Shown here: positions 48,136 through 58,789 of the stretch, piece by piece
Layout: each line of letters begins with the position of its first letter
Position numbering within the stretch: position 1 is the first letter of the stretch
Assembly (NCBI GenBank): GCA_003952965.2
Contig: RXIC02000003.1
Span: 62,001-126,000, forward strand
Source of the DNA: Morella rubra
Taxonomy: Eukaryota; Streptophyta; Magnoliopsida; Fagales; Myricaceae
DNA: 64,000 bases
Direction: 5' to 3'
Program-made: the position numbers and the translations under genes
Notes under the pieces: generated by a model
The model's input: only the letters and a program-made list of their open reading frames with translations
Databases searched by the model: none
Told to the model about the DNA's origin: nothing

Positions 48136-48868
48136 AATGTATTTAAAAACACTTTTACAATCTTTTTAAAACTCGAGACATATTTTTCAAGACACAAACT
48201 CAGACAACAATCTTTATAGCTTTATTAAACATGCATTATATAAACAAAAATACTATATGCTTTCAATCACTTCAAATTAACATCATCATCTAACTTCTAT
48301 TTTACCTCATCAGCTTATAGCGGAAACCGTATATCCCTTCAATTAAGATTATCAATCTAGATCAAGATTAAGAGATAATGATAGAGAGAGATAATCAAGA
48401 ACACAACAAAACCAAATTTTGTTTACAATGTGAAAACACTTTGAAGAATCTCTTCAATGGGAAAAACATCATGGGTGAAGCCACCATCGAATTAATCCAT
48501 TTTTACAAGTTGTAATCTTCAGCACAAAGCCCCTTTGCCTAATTCCTAGATCCCAATTTGTAAGACATCCAAGTGCCACGTTTGGACAGTGCACCCGCAC
48601 CATGTTTGCACTTTTTCGTCGTAGATTCTTATGCGAACTCATATTAGACTTTTCACTTGAATTCCAACTACACACCCTTAAGAACTCTTAAGGAATCCTT
48701 ACAAGGACATGGTGATCCTGGTGATTTTCTCCAGAAAACTTTTTTCAAAGATTTCTAATCACATCTAATTAGGAAGACAAATGCTAATTCCTATGCGTGT
48801 GTTCTGTCTTTGAATCATCTAGAGAATATAGGTATCTTGATGGTTGCAATGAAAATTTTCTAACAATT
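48136..48868 (+). repeat. Unclassified interspersed repeat, copy 2
   Basis: Direct-orientation partner of 44,414-45,225 (see there). It is somewhat shorter through small deletions and continues into the AT-rich TTTTAATATATGTTATAT tail near 48,960, also shared with copy 1 and with 58,860-58,900. Confidence 0.8.
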
Positions 48869-48989
48869 CTTTTGAGTTTTTCATAATTCTTTTAGATTTT
48901 TTTTTCAAATTAATTTGTTTATTTTATTAATTTTTTAATTTCAAAATTGTTTTAATTTTAATATATGTTATATATTATTATATGTCCAT

Positions 48990-49928
48990 CTAGAAGGGTT
49001 GGCTGTCATGTGTTTAAATATCCCATGTAAGCCTTTTAGGTCCAACTATTAACGGAAGACCGGAGGATGGATTGGGGGATAACATTGTCTCTAATGATAC
49101 CAAAACTGAATTAGTTCAGCCCAAACCAATTTGAGCTAAACGAGCATGAACACACACACCAAATGCCCATCAACAACATGAGGCTCATGCAGTACTAAGC
49201 TCAAAAGAAGGAGAAACCATTAAATGTGTCATGAGCGGTTATAAGACAATTTATAATGTGTAATAGCTCCACGATCCTGACGTTCCCATGATCAAAGTAA
49301 CTGCTTATTATGGAGATGTGCAAGGAGCACATCCCGGGACACAATGCTACAGGAGATCAAATTCCCTCCAAAAAGAAAATATGAGGACGTGGAGAAAATA
49401 CTATAAAAGCAAAAGATCACAAAGAAGAAGGGTAAGTGATTTGAAAAATTTAAAGTAGAAATACTAAAATACCAAAAACACTGATTTAGGCATCGGAGGT
49501 GCCTTACCCGGTGTTCGGGGTCATCTTGATTATTTTGCAGAAAGAAATTATGTGAAATTCGAGGTGCATTTACGTATTGACTATAAATCAACTAATTCAT
49601 CATTCTCATTTTGCTGCACTCAAGTTATAGAGAATAATAATTTAAAAAATACAAGAAAATCACACTGTCCACATCAGTAGGTCAGTAACTTGTCAAGAAC
49701 CATAATAAAATGGAACATGACAAATCCTTGAAGCTATTATTGAACTACATACAACATAATCTTAAACACATAACGTCTATTATTCGCCGAAAAAAATTGA
49801 AAAAAAATATAAAAAAAAAAAAGAAAAAGAAAAAGCAACTGTGATAATTGGCTTTTGTTTAGTACGGATTCGAATCCCTACTAAACTAAACCGTATTCTC
49901 CTCGGTTGCTAAATCGCTGGATCTAAGA
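48990..49928 (-). repeat. 3' flank of O-methyltransferase copy 1 (duplicated unit)
   Basis: CCATCTAGAAGGGTTGGCTG (about 48,987) and AATAAAATGGAACATG, AAGCAACTG, TTGGCTTTTGTTTAGTA (49,700-49,870) are matched by 59,427-59,820, downstream of copy 3. So the duplication unit included at least 0.9 kb of 3' flank. An LTR-like insertion (49,130-49,600) is present here but not at 59,5xx. Confidence 0.7.
49130..49600 (+). mobile_element. Gypsy-type LTR remnant (solo LTR-like)
   Basis: ACTATAAAAGCAAAAGATC (about 49,400) looks like an LTR TATA box. TTAGGCATCGGAGGTGCC and TTACCCGGTGTTCGGGG (49,490-49,530) match a phrase typical of the R/U5 region of plant Ty3/gypsy LTRs. The equivalent place in the related unit near 59,560 lacks this block, consistent with an insertion. 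Ends were not fixed. Confidence 0.45.
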
Positions 49929-51715
49929 TTAAATTGGATAGGCCTCAATAATGGAGGGTATCGTTGGAATTTTGTTGATTTTGTAGCGAGGGAAGCCCCC
50001 TTCCTTCAATATTTCTTTCCATTCAAGCTCAGTCTTCTCCTTTCCGCTAGCGGTGTGTGCCATCATCGATAAGTCGAACACCATACGTGTCTCATCGAAC
50101 AAGTCATAACTATCTTTCTCAAGAACAATATCAACAATAATAAGCCTTCCCTTTTTCCTTTTTTCTGGAATTGCTTTTCGGCAATTCCACAAAATCTTGA
50201 TGCAATCTTCATCACCCCAGTCGTGCAATACCCACTGCATCCACGTTATGAATGATAGAAGTTACTGTGAATTTACTACTCATTCCAAAAATTTAAGTTG
50301 ATTGAAAGAGATAGATTTTGTTTTTTGAATTATATTCACTAAAACTCTCCTTAAGTGTGGGTTAGACTCTAATTTAATTAAGAGACTCAATACTTGTAAT
50401 ATTTAGGGGTTGTTCATTTTGTAAAAATTTGTAAGATTTTGATAGAATTGTGAATATTTATGTAGATTGAAGTTTTATAAGTTTTTGTGTAAAAGTTGGT
50501 GAAAAGTTTTAAAGATATTTAATTTTTGTTAGAGTTTGTAAAAAGTGTAGAGAGAGATGATTTGATGGATTGTTTAATAAAAAAGTATTTGAGTTAGGTG
50601 AAAAAGTATGGAGAGAGAAGATTTGTTATTATTATTTTTTTTAAAGATATTGTAGTTTGTGCAAAAAGTTATTGGAGATTGTGTAAAAGGTATTGGTTTT
50701 TTTGTATGAATTTTTTGGGATTTTAGATATTCATTCGTAAATGTTGTTGAATACATTTGTATTCTAAAATACTTTTGTAAACAAACAACCCGTTAATTAA
50801 AATTGGGGTGAATTGCGGTGGAGTCAAATCTCGAATTAAGGATATTCGTCCTAATACTATATAGATATACCTTTTATTCTAAAAGTTTAAGCTAATAGAA
50901 AAAGATAGATTTTATTCTTTAAATTATATATATTTATTAACAAACAGATGAAAAAGCAGCAAAAGATGACTAACCTCATGGAAAACTAAAAAAAATATAT
51001 ACCTTCATGAAAATTGCATCAGCATTAGGAATGGCCACGAACATGTCTCCTCCAACATGGGAGAAAACCCACGTACTGGTGCCGTGGCTACAACATGTGG
51101 GAGATCAAAGTTGATGCCTCTAATGTGTGGATGTGATTTAACAATCTCAGCTATCATCCCACCAGTACCACCTCCTACATCCACCAACGATCCAACGCCA
51201 TCGAATCCATCTTTGTATTTGGCCATTACCACCCCCATCACGATCTTGGCTGTACACGCCGTAGCATCATTGAAGATCTTGTTGAATTCAGGATTTTGTG
51301 AGGCAAAGTCCCACATCTAACAGCCATGGGCCTTCTTGAAGGCTATGCCACCTTCTTTGACACATTGGCTTAGGTAGTGCCAATGTGCCATTTGCCATGG
51401 ATGATTCTTCATTAGCACCATTGGAACCAGGCTAAGTTTAACGTCGTGCAAAAGCCATCTTAAAGTTTGGGGTCGATCCTTAGAGTGTTTCCCGCCTTCG
51501 CATGGATAGTGTTCGGTGAAGATCTTCTTTCGAACTAGGGATCTCATGATACGTGAGAGGTAGAGGATATCAGGGGAAGTAGAATTAATACCAGAAGCTA
51601 TCTGGTGCAAAGTGATTGAACTATCGTAAGAATGGATAATATCTGCAAAGCCAAACATTTGTTGCCAAATTTCGGCTTGACCTTTTAGCAATGCCGTAAC
51701 TTCTTCTGGTTCCAT
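49929..51715 (-). pseudogene. COMT-type O-methyltransferase, copy 1, nearly complete but broken
   Basis: Family role: SAM-dependent transfer of a methyl group to a hydroxyl of a phenolic (phenylpropanoid or flavonoid type) in the cytosol. The exact substrate cannot be read. Exon 1 (51,003-51,715) opens MEPEEVTALLKGQAEIWQQM (dimerisation domain) and carries the SAM-binding LVDVGGGTGG. It ends IFMK with a GT donor at 51,001-51,002. Exon 2 (49,929-50,234) follows CAG with WVLHDWGDED, where the His is the family's catalytic base, and ends IIEAYPI. The intron position is normal for the family. Lesions: a 14-codon deletion after FGFAD relative to copy 2; a 1-bp loss and a nearby 1-bp gain around 51,480-51,500; an in-frame TAG at 51,317-51,319 (copy 2 has Asp); a frameshift near 51,060, just before HVGGDMFVAIPNADAI. 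The intron holds a MITE. The start was chosen by match to copy 2; an in-frame ATG at 51,742 lies upstream. Not functional as it stands. Confidence 0.88.
50406..50791. mobile_element. MITE in the O-methyltransferase intron
   Basis: The left end GGGGTTGTTCATTTTGTAAA and the right end TTTGTAAACAAACAACCC are inverted repeats. The interior is T-rich, with words such as AGAGAGATGATTTGATG that recur at 52,765-52,785. The size (386 bp) and AT content fit a non-autonomous hAT-like MITE. No clear 8-bp target duplication. Confidence 0.65.
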
Positions 51716-51773
51716 TTTCTTCTGTGTGACTCTCTCACACACACACAGATCATGATATCAACTTCTTGTATCC

Positions 51774-51786
51774 TACTATATATTAA
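51774..51786 (-). promoter_or_regulatory. Candidate TATA box of O-methyltransferase copy 1
   Basis: On minus, TTAATATATAG lies about 65 nt upstream of the chosen ATG. A GTGTGTGTGTGAGAGAG leader lies in between, related to the TGTGTGTGTAAGATAGAAG leader of copy 2. Confidence 0.45.
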
Positions 51787-52636
51787 GAGTTTGAACAACG
51801 TTTTCCTTCTTTCTTCTTCTTTTTTTTTTTCTTTTTTTAAGCATATGAACCACGATAATTAAACTAGTGGCCGAAAGCGCCGACAAATCTCTTCATTTGG
51901 GATTTGATATTGTACACTTTAGAGCGTCACTCATAGATTCCCATAATTTTTTATACATAGTAGCTTTGTCACCAAGGCGTATCATGATCTTCATAAGGAA
52001 TGCTGGTAGAAATCATTAGGGCTCAGGCGTACGTAGCACTCCCACGTACGCTGGGTGTTTGATTTAAACTGTTTTCAAGGTCCATCATCGATTCAATGCC
52101 ACTATTGAAGCTATCTTTCGTCACAAGATCAGTTTCTCTTACGTTTTCCTGAGAAAATAGAAATGAAAAACTCCATTTTTCATCTTTGATGTTTTGTAAT
52201 TTGAAATCACGAGCAACGGCCTTCTTATTTCTTTGACTAGTTCTTTCTTTCATAGTTTCTCTTTCTCCTGACCTAGTGGGCCAGTACTGTGGCTGCATGA
52301 CAAGGCCACTACCAATCTGTCGACCTAGCTGATCAATATATATATGTCGCGGCCTACCTCTACGGCCCCAGTCTGATTCTTATAATACATGAATAACAAC
52401 AAACGTTAGTAGTGGCCCGCATTGCTGTAATCCTCCTTTAGAATCTTGACAAAATAGCGATCAGTGATCCTAGCTCTATTGTCACTAGCGTACAATTTTA
52501 TAATATCTTAGCTTAATTATTGTTGTTAGACTAGTCTTCTAATACGTACTGAAGCTAACATATGTTATATGGAAATCCCATCCAATCATCTCTTCCCATT
52601 TCCATGTCTAGCCAACACTCCTTTTGAATCTGTGAT
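51787..52636. other. Upstream region of O-methyltransferase copy 1, no gene recognised
   Basis: Contains a 91-codon frame on minus (52,023-52,298, MQPQYWPTRSGERE...) that I do not recognise and that has no supporting splice or homology signal. Otherwise AT-rich intergenic sequence. Confidence 0.4.
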
Positions 52637-53690
52637 GTTTGGCAGCAAAATTTTTTAAGAATTTTGAATTTTTATAAGAAAATTTTGATAGTTTAGTTTT
52701 TATAGGATTTGTCAAAAGTTGAAAAATCTTTTATTGTAAAATGATTTTTATTGGAGTTTGTTAAAAAATAAAGAGAGATGATTTGATGTAATTTTTTAAG
52801 GGAAATTCAATATTTGGCCACTCTAGATTTTTCCCATTTTACAAATTAATCACTAAGATTCAATTATTTATTTTTCATTTATTAGATCTTTCACCTAATT
52901 ACTAATAGATCCTTCCGCCACTTCTCCGTTAGGTCGTCCAACAGAAACTCCAGCACACGTCAGCTCTTCTTACCAGCTCACCCTCACCTTTCAAAGTCAT
53001 CAGCGCATCTGCCTTCAACGCATAAAAATGACAAGCAGCATAAATACCATTTTATTAAAATCCACCTGATCTTGCACACTATTTACACGCACCAGTTTTA
53101 CAAATTAGAAGGAAGGGTGCGGTGCACCGTTTTTATCTCGCGCATAACATATCTCTAGCGCACCGTTTTGACATTCCTTCCCCCTATCGTCCCCCTTTCT
53201 TACAATCCGTTTTTCCCAAGCGAACTGTATCCACAACTTGAACCCTCACTACAACAAATACACTCATAGGTGACGTTTTGTTTGGTGGCAGTTTCTATCA
53301 AAGTAGTGGACTTTTCTAAAGTAGTGGCCATTTTGAGTCGTGGAGGGTTGGTGGAAAGAAATCGGTGCAAACAGATATATGAGTACGAAAAACGTATTAG
53401 TGGAAGAATTCTGGGTCACCACGTTGCCCATCCATGGGAGATCGAAGCTGGAGCTTGATGGAAAGAATGTCAAAACGATGCGCTGGAGGTAGAATTTGAT
53501 GAATTTTTTAAAAATGTTTGATTGTAAAATGATTTTTATTAAAAAATAAGGAGGGAGAAGATTTTGATATAGTTTTTTTTTAATAAAAAAGTATTGTACT
53601 TGATGTGAGAAAACGTTTGAATTTGTGTGAAAATTATAAATTTTATTGTTTGATTGTAAATTTTTTTACTTTTAAAGTAGGTGAAATTAC
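52637..53690. mobile_element. AT-rich MITE-like repeats around a CACTA-like end
   Basis: 52,637-52,800 and 53,490-53,680 both contain TTTTTATTxxAxTTTGTTAAAAAATAA and GATTTGATGTA/GATATAG-type words related to the intron MITE at 50,406. Between them, CACTACAACAAATACACTC at 53,249 starts like a CACTA terminal repeat, followed by AGGTGACGTTTTGTTTGG. Boundaries are unclear and no gene is seen. Confidence 0.45.
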
Positions 53691-54021
53691 CGAAATAATT
53701 TATGTGGTTTCACTTTGTTACAATTGTTCTATGTGATTGTAACTTCAACAATTTATTTCCTGTGATCACTAATATGATACACGGGATTACTTCATCCACA
53801 TCTCTGCTAATCTCTAATGGAATACACTAATATGTCTATTTTTAAATCCTTAGACAATACTGAAATATCAGCTTATTCCGTCAAGAAATTAACGGAAGTG
53901 TGAACGAAGGGACCTCCGTGCATTATATTGATAACCACATAGATCAAATCGTTAAAATTTAAACTATATAGATAAAGTATTTGTAACAAAATGAAACGAT
54001 AAGGACTATTTAAATAATTTT
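53684..54021. mobile_element. MITE with long terminal inverted repeats
   Basis: The left end AAATTACCGAAATAATTTA and GTGGTTTCACTTTGTTACAA pair with the right end TTGTAACAAAATGAAACGAT and AAGGACTATTTAAATAATTT read in reverse complement. The terminal repeats are about 45 bp. The size is 340 bp with no coding capacity. The phrase is common in plant Mutator-like MITEs. Confidence 0.75.
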
Positions 54022-55018
54022 CCTTTTAAAATATTTCTAGTGTAAAAAGTTCTTATCGCCTAATTTGTGGAGTTCGTCGACCCAGGGCAATGTTAGCGCG
54101 GGCGTGAGCTTACTAGATGATGAGCTGCTTCCAATCTCGTTACTGTTAGACATTCCTCTACCACTAACATTCTAACTTTCAGATTTACGTTTCAAAAAAA
54201 AAAAAAAAAAAAAAAAACTTTTAGATTTCCTACCCTTTTCATACTGGCAAAGAGCTACCTTGTACATCCTTTTATCAATGTTGAACTTTATTGCGAAAAA
54301 AAAAAATGTTATCGGTCACATCAAGTAGATTTGCCAAATCTTATGCTGTATAGACAACATTTTGAAAACATTTATATCAACGGAGCTTTTAATAATTGAT
54401 CATATGATACAGGGAAGAAAACAGTTTAACATCAAGAATTTTTTAGAAAATAGAAAGGTCTTATTCGATGACATGAATATTATATATGTTAATTACAGCT
54501 GGAGACCATAAAAAAGTTAGCAAACATTTAACGTTAATATTAATAAACAAGAAACACTAATTAAATAGATTGCCTTTAATTGGTTTGTGTTATCTCTGTT
54601 TATAAGTTAATTAATGTGATCCTTCATGCAAACTCTATAAGAAATATCATAGATATATCTTTTGTTAGCAGTTTTTTTATTCTTTATTTTTGGATAAAAG
54701 AATTACATTTCCTAATTATGTTGTTAACCCGAATTTCCCCCATCATAAAAATGGTTTTTTAAAATATATTAATTGTTGCATTTTCATCAGAAGCTAATGA
54801 AAAATATAACTTTGACTTCTAAAATATTTCTGTTTTCTAATCGACCAACTTTGACATATTGTCCTAAAGGCTCTTACTTTTCTACAATGAGATATTGGTA
54901 TCTTGAAAATTAAATATGGCAAAATTGATTGCTTGAGTTCCGCATTATCAGAAGAATAATAATTTGTTAGTGTTAGAGTTAAGTTTTGACAAAATTTTGT
55001 GTTAATTAAAATAAGTCC
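54022..55018. other. AT-rich intergenic region
   Basis: About 1 kb with a poly(A) run at 54,191-54,216 and short AT-rich frames only. No gene is recognised. Confidence 0.5.
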
Positions 55019-55815
55019 ATTTGTTTTGAAAAATCAAGTTAGTCAAGTGTTTTATCTAGTAGATAATATGCATAGACCTACTTGGTGAGTCGTGTAGAAG
55101 TTGTCTTGTAGAAATGCATATGACATTCCCAATCCGGATCCAGACGGTGAAGTTGTTGTAAATGTCGAATTGGGAGCAGCCATCACGAATGAAGTGTATC
55201 AAGAGGACGATGCAATTGACTTGTTTATAGACTTCTGATAGTTTAACCTTAATCCGCTATGGAGGAATGAAGTTGCGCAAACGTTATCCAAGCTTTTGAT
55301 GCAATTGATCAGTGGAAGAAAATGCATGTAGATAGTAATGATGTTTCGGAGGGGGATAAGCGAAAATTGAAGAAAATAGAGAGGAAAGTGGGGACGAAGA
55401 TTCGTTTGAAAGTGATAGCGATTCTACTGAGGATGAGGTATCGGGTGATAACGTGCAATAATCGGATTCTGATTAATAATTTCTTTTAAGTATATTTTCA
55501 TTGTAATGTTGATTTTGCTGAAGTGTTTTTACTGTTATGGTCTTTTTTTACCATATCTTTATCATTTGTTTTTGTTATGTCACAGCTTATGTAAATGAAG
55601 CGTGGATGAGAATTTCTTTCTTACTTAGGGACAGTCGCATGGCTCATTTACTTGCTCGCTGTGAGATCCGAGTCTTAGTCCGAGCGCTCCTCTCCGAGAC
55701 CGCATGCCTCCATGGTCAAGGCACATGGCTTGTCCTAGTAGTTATCATGTAAGAAATTATTTTAAGTTATATTTTATTGTTTTTAAGTTAAACTATCGAC
55801 TAACTTTGCTAATTT
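55019..55815 (+). pseudogene. CACTA fragment: TNP2 C-terminus and start of TNPA, second copy
   Basis: Collinear with 37,970-38,790: QVFYLVDN-encoding DNA, then GTGAAGTTG, GGGAGCAGCCATCACGAATG, ATGCAATTGACTTG, the acidic-tail region (ATGATGTTTCGGAGGGGGAT), CGATTCTACTGAGGATGA, the intron with TATGTCACAG, and the CGAGCGCTCC region. Many C-to-T and G-to-A differences and added stops show that it is older or more methylated than the 37-kb copy. No motif array or terminus accompanies it. It ends near 55,815 where a different repeat starts. Confidence 0.8.
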
Positions 55816-56412
55816 TGTCAAATTTCTTCTTTAGTCAAATTTGTACTCTATTGACCTCGTTTGCTGAGATGCCTTATCCCATGGTTGAGGGGGGAGGGTC
55901 TGGTCGCTAGCTAGGGCGGGATACACCACCATCACCCTTTCTCCGACCCATCTCTAGTGTGTGTTTTATTTTTATTTTTGTTGTAGTTTATGGAATTTTT
56001 AAGTTTTTATTTTTTTAGGAATAAATATACTATGCACCCTACAACTATGAGGGTCTTGACACATTGAATCCGCATCTATTATTTTTGTCACAATATTGTA
56101 CACGCCAATTATTGATTTCAAATACTTTACCCTATATTAAAATTTTCCATTAATTTGAACATAAAAATATTTTTTTAACGCTTGAAATGACAATTTTCCC
56201 TATTTATTTTTTGACAATGACCATTTTATGAGGGTAAAATCATAATTTTGGAGGCCAAAAACTTAATTTCCATCAAAATTTGTCGTAAAATTTTAATAGA
56301 GGGTGTAAAATGTCTGAAATCAATAGTTTCTAGGTACAAAGTGTCAAAACCCTTATAGTTGGACAACAAAAAATTTATTTGTCTATATTTTTTAACTTAT
56401 TGTCAAGACCCC
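55816..56412 (+). repeat. 580-bp repeat, copy 1 (contains a MITE)
   Basis: Direct partner of 57,580-58,147. Shared order: AAATTTCTTCTTTxGTCAAATT, TTGAGATGCC/GCTGAGATGCC, GGGGGAGGGTCTGG, TCTCCGA, CATCTCTAGTGT, TTTATTTTTATTTTTG, the MITE, and AACTTATTGTCAAGA. It stops exactly where the coding sequence of O-methyltransferase copy 2 breaks off. Confidence 0.75.
56020..56386. mobile_element. MITE, copy 1
   Basis: The left end AATAAATATACTATGCACCC and ACAACTATGAGGGTCTTGAC pairs with the right end GTCAAAACCCTTATAGTTGG and ACAAAAAATTTATTTGTC as an inverted repeat of about 40 bp. Length about 367 bp; the interior is non-coding. Confidence 0.75.
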
Positions 56413-56962
56413 AAGAATGTATTCTACTAGGATTGCCGTCGTAACGACCTTCGTTGTACACGCCATGGAATCATTTACGAGCTTGTTGAATTCAGGATTT
56501 TGTGATGCAAATTCCCAAACATCACAGGCATGTGCCTTCTTGAATGCTATGCCACCTTCTTTGACACATTGGCTAAGGTAGTGCCAAGGTGCCACTAGCC
56601 CACGGATGGTTCTGCATGAGCACCAATGGAGCTAGGCTAAGCTCATCATCGTGCAAAAGCCATCTTGACGCGTGGGTCAATCCGTAGAGTGTTTCCCCGC
56701 CATCGGATGGGCAATGTTCGCTGAAGATCTTCTTGCGACCTAGCGATCTCATAATACGTGAGAGATAGAGGATATCAGGGGAGGGAGAATCAATACCAGA
56801 AGCTATTTGGTGTAAAGTGATTGGACCATTATGAGAATGGATAATATCTGCGATACGAAGTTTGACGACGCATTTTAACGCCATAGAATCTGCAAAGCCA
56901 AACATTTGTTGCAAAATCTGGGCATAGCCTTCTAGGAATGACGCTAATTCTTTTGATTCCAT
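56392..56962 (-). pseudogene. COMT-type O-methyltransferase, copy 2, N-terminal fragment
   Basis: MESKELASFLEGYAQILQQM opens the frame. It keeps the SMALKCVVKLRIADIIHS helix that copy 1 has lost and continues through LYLSRIMRSLGRKKIF, LYGLTHASRWLLHD and LMQNHPW. A 1-bp insertion at about 56,595 shifts the frame; the second frame carries on APWHYLSQCVKEGGIAFKKA, CDVWEFASQNPEFNKLV. Homology ends after about LVEY near 56,415, before the SAM-binding motif, so the catalytic domain is lost. The break coincides with the edge of the 580-bp repeat. The leader with a TGTGTGTGTAAGATAG run matches copy 1. It is a pseudogene. Confidence 0.88.
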
Positions 56963-57416
56963 TTTCTTCTATCTTACACACACACAAATGAAAGTAGCTT
57001 TGTGACTGAACGCATGCTATAGTTCAAACCCGTCCATTCATACTACTAGTGTATACATCCCATGTGGGACCATGCACATGTCATATGAAAGAATAAAAAT
57101 ATGGAAATCAACTAAGAAATAGTGAGTTATATATGAGTCTTAAACGACAGGCTAAAAAGAGGGGTCCTCTTTCCCAATATGTAAGATGAATGGCATCCCA
57201 TTTTGCGAGTTCGCGAGCACTGTGATTGGCAGTATGGCACGAGGGTCCATGTTTAATTTGTTGTGTTTTTATTTATTTATTGGTCTTCATGTTGAAAACG
57301 TGGCTTGAATTAAATGCAAAGCTACGACAAGTCCTCTTTCTTTGCACATGCTTTGAGTTGGTACGATGCCTACTTTTGACAAATTTGTGCATAGCAACTA
57401 GCCTATTTGTTAAATG
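56963..57416. other. Upstream region of O-methyltransferase copy 2
   Basis: About 450 bp with no clear TATA box and no gene recognised. A short frame at 57,226-57,417 plus is not recognisable. Confidence 0.4.
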
Positions 57417-57578
57417 AAAATTTTCTCCTTTAGTCGAATTTGTCAGCTACAGCATACTAGTCTGATGTGGAAAATTTTCACCTCTTGTCGAATTTGTCAG
57501 CTACTGCATAGTAATCTGATGTGGAAACTTGTCACCTCTTGTCAAATTTGTCAGCTACTGCATAGTAGTCTGATGTGG
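57417..57578 (+). repeat. 54-bp tandem repeat, three full units
   Basis: Units at 57,417, 57,471 and 57,525 share GTCxAATTTGTCAGCTAC and TGCATAGTAxTCTGATGTGG; a fourth, partial unit enters the 580-bp repeat. Because 54 is divisible by three, one frame reads an 18-residue repeat (ICQLLHSxLMWK), but the start, codon use and context do not support a protein. Confidence 0.85.
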
Positions 57579-57579
57579 A

Positions 57580-58147
57580 AATTTCTTCTTTGGTCAAATT
57601 GGTACTCTACTAGCCTAGTTTGTTGAGATGCCGCTCCCCTGTCTGGAGGGGGAGGGTCTGGCGGCTAGACGCTCTCTCCGAACGCATCTCTAGTGTTTTT
57701 TATTTTTATTTTTGTTTTTTTAATTTTTAATTCTCCAAACAGTTTTTGGAATGTTTAATTCCTTATTTTTAAAGGATAAAGACATTTTTACACCTTACAA
57801 CTCCCATATATTAAATTTGTCTCATTATACCCACAAATTATTGATTTTAAACAATTTACACTCAACATTAAAATTTTCCATTAATTGGTATAGAAAATAA
57901 TCTTTCCAGAACTTGAAATGACAATTTTGCCCATCTTTTTTTGCCAATGACCATTTTATGAGGGCAAAATCGTAATTTTGGAGGACAAAAAATTAATTTT
58001 GATAAAAAAATGATTAAAACTTTTAAAGGTAGATGCAAAATGTCTGCAATCAATAGTTGCTAGGTACAAAGTATCAAGACTCCTATAGTTGGAGGGCGAA
58101 AAATGTATTTATCCATATTTTTTAACTTATTGTCAAGATCCCAAGAA
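57580..58147 (+). repeat. 580-bp repeat, copy 2 (contains a MITE)
   Basis: Direct partner of 55,816-56,412. The two copies flank the remaining O-methyltransferase copy 2 fragment in the same orientation. Confidence 0.75.
57773..58116. mobile_element. MITE, copy 2
   Basis: Same family as 56,020-56,386. The left end is AGGATAAAGACATTTTTACACC and the right end CCTATAGTTGG, GAAAAATGTATTTATCC; both are diverged. Confidence 0.7.
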
Positions 58148-58449
58148 ATGTCTCAAAATTTAAAGTTAAGAATACAATGTACCGGATCCCCAAATTTAAG
58201 GAGTGAAAACCGTATTTATCCATTTTATTATTTTGTGACAAAAGTAATGATATGGTATATATGTGACACATGCCATATATCTAATATTTGTGAAGTAGGA
58301 GCCATTAGCCAACTAGACGTTTTCCATTTTATTTTACCAATGGATTGAGGGAAAGGATGTGAATGAATAAGTGTATTTCCCTTGGGACTAGTTTAGGACA
58401 ATTTTTTTTTTAAGGTCTCCCTATTTTAGGGGCCTTAAGCGAGAAAGTA

Positions 58450-58691
58450 TTCTGTGCAAAGACAAACTGTGTATAGCTATGTAAAGGCGTAATGCAACGG
58501 CTATGATTTAAAATACAAATCCAACGATCCAAAGCTAGTAACGTCATTTAATGAGGTGAAGAGACAAAATGACGTGGCACAATCTTAACTTGGTTCATTA
58601 AATGAAGTGACTAACTTTAAAACGTTGGATTTGTATCTTTAAATCGCAGTCATCACTTTGCATGACTTTGCACAGTTTATCTTCGCATATA
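58450..58691. mobile_element. MITE / near-perfect hairpin, 242 bp
   Basis: The left arm TTCTGTGCAAAGACAAACTG, TGATTTAAAATACAAATCCAA, TAACGTCATTTAATGA pairs with the right arm TCATTAAATGAAGTGACTAA, CGTTGGATTTGTATCTTTAA, GCACAGTTTATCTTCGCA. The arms run nearly to the centre, leaving a loop of about 40 nt. Such an inverted repeat would make a long stem if transcribed and could give rise to small RNAs. Confidence 0.8.
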
Positions 58692-58789
58692 TAGAATCCA
58701 TTCTTACCTATAGCTAGAGCTACGCTGCTAGGTTAATTGATCAAGATTCGAGCTATATTATCTAGAATTGAGGCCTATGTGGCATGAAA

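Noticed and set aside
44414-48868. The two 0.8-kb repeats as LTRs of one retrotransposon
   Set aside because: No PBS or PPT was found next to them, their ends are not TG...CA, a third partial copy stands alone, and a CACTA terminus lies between them.
49855-49900. TTCGAATCC with flanking pairable bases as a tRNA T-arm
   Set aside because: No A-box, anticodon arm or acceptor stem can be laid out around it, and the duplicate unit at 59,810 lacks the word.
52023-52298. 91-codon frame on minus upstream of O-methyltransferase copy 1
   Set aside because: No recognisable domain, no match in the duplicated units and no promoter or exon signals; not strong enough to call a gene.
57414-57626. Open frame with an 18-residue repeat (ICQLLHSxLMWK)
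   Set aside because: It reflects a 54-bp tandem repeat whose period happens to be divisible by three. There is no promoter, no homologue that I know, and the frame runs into the 580-bp repeat.
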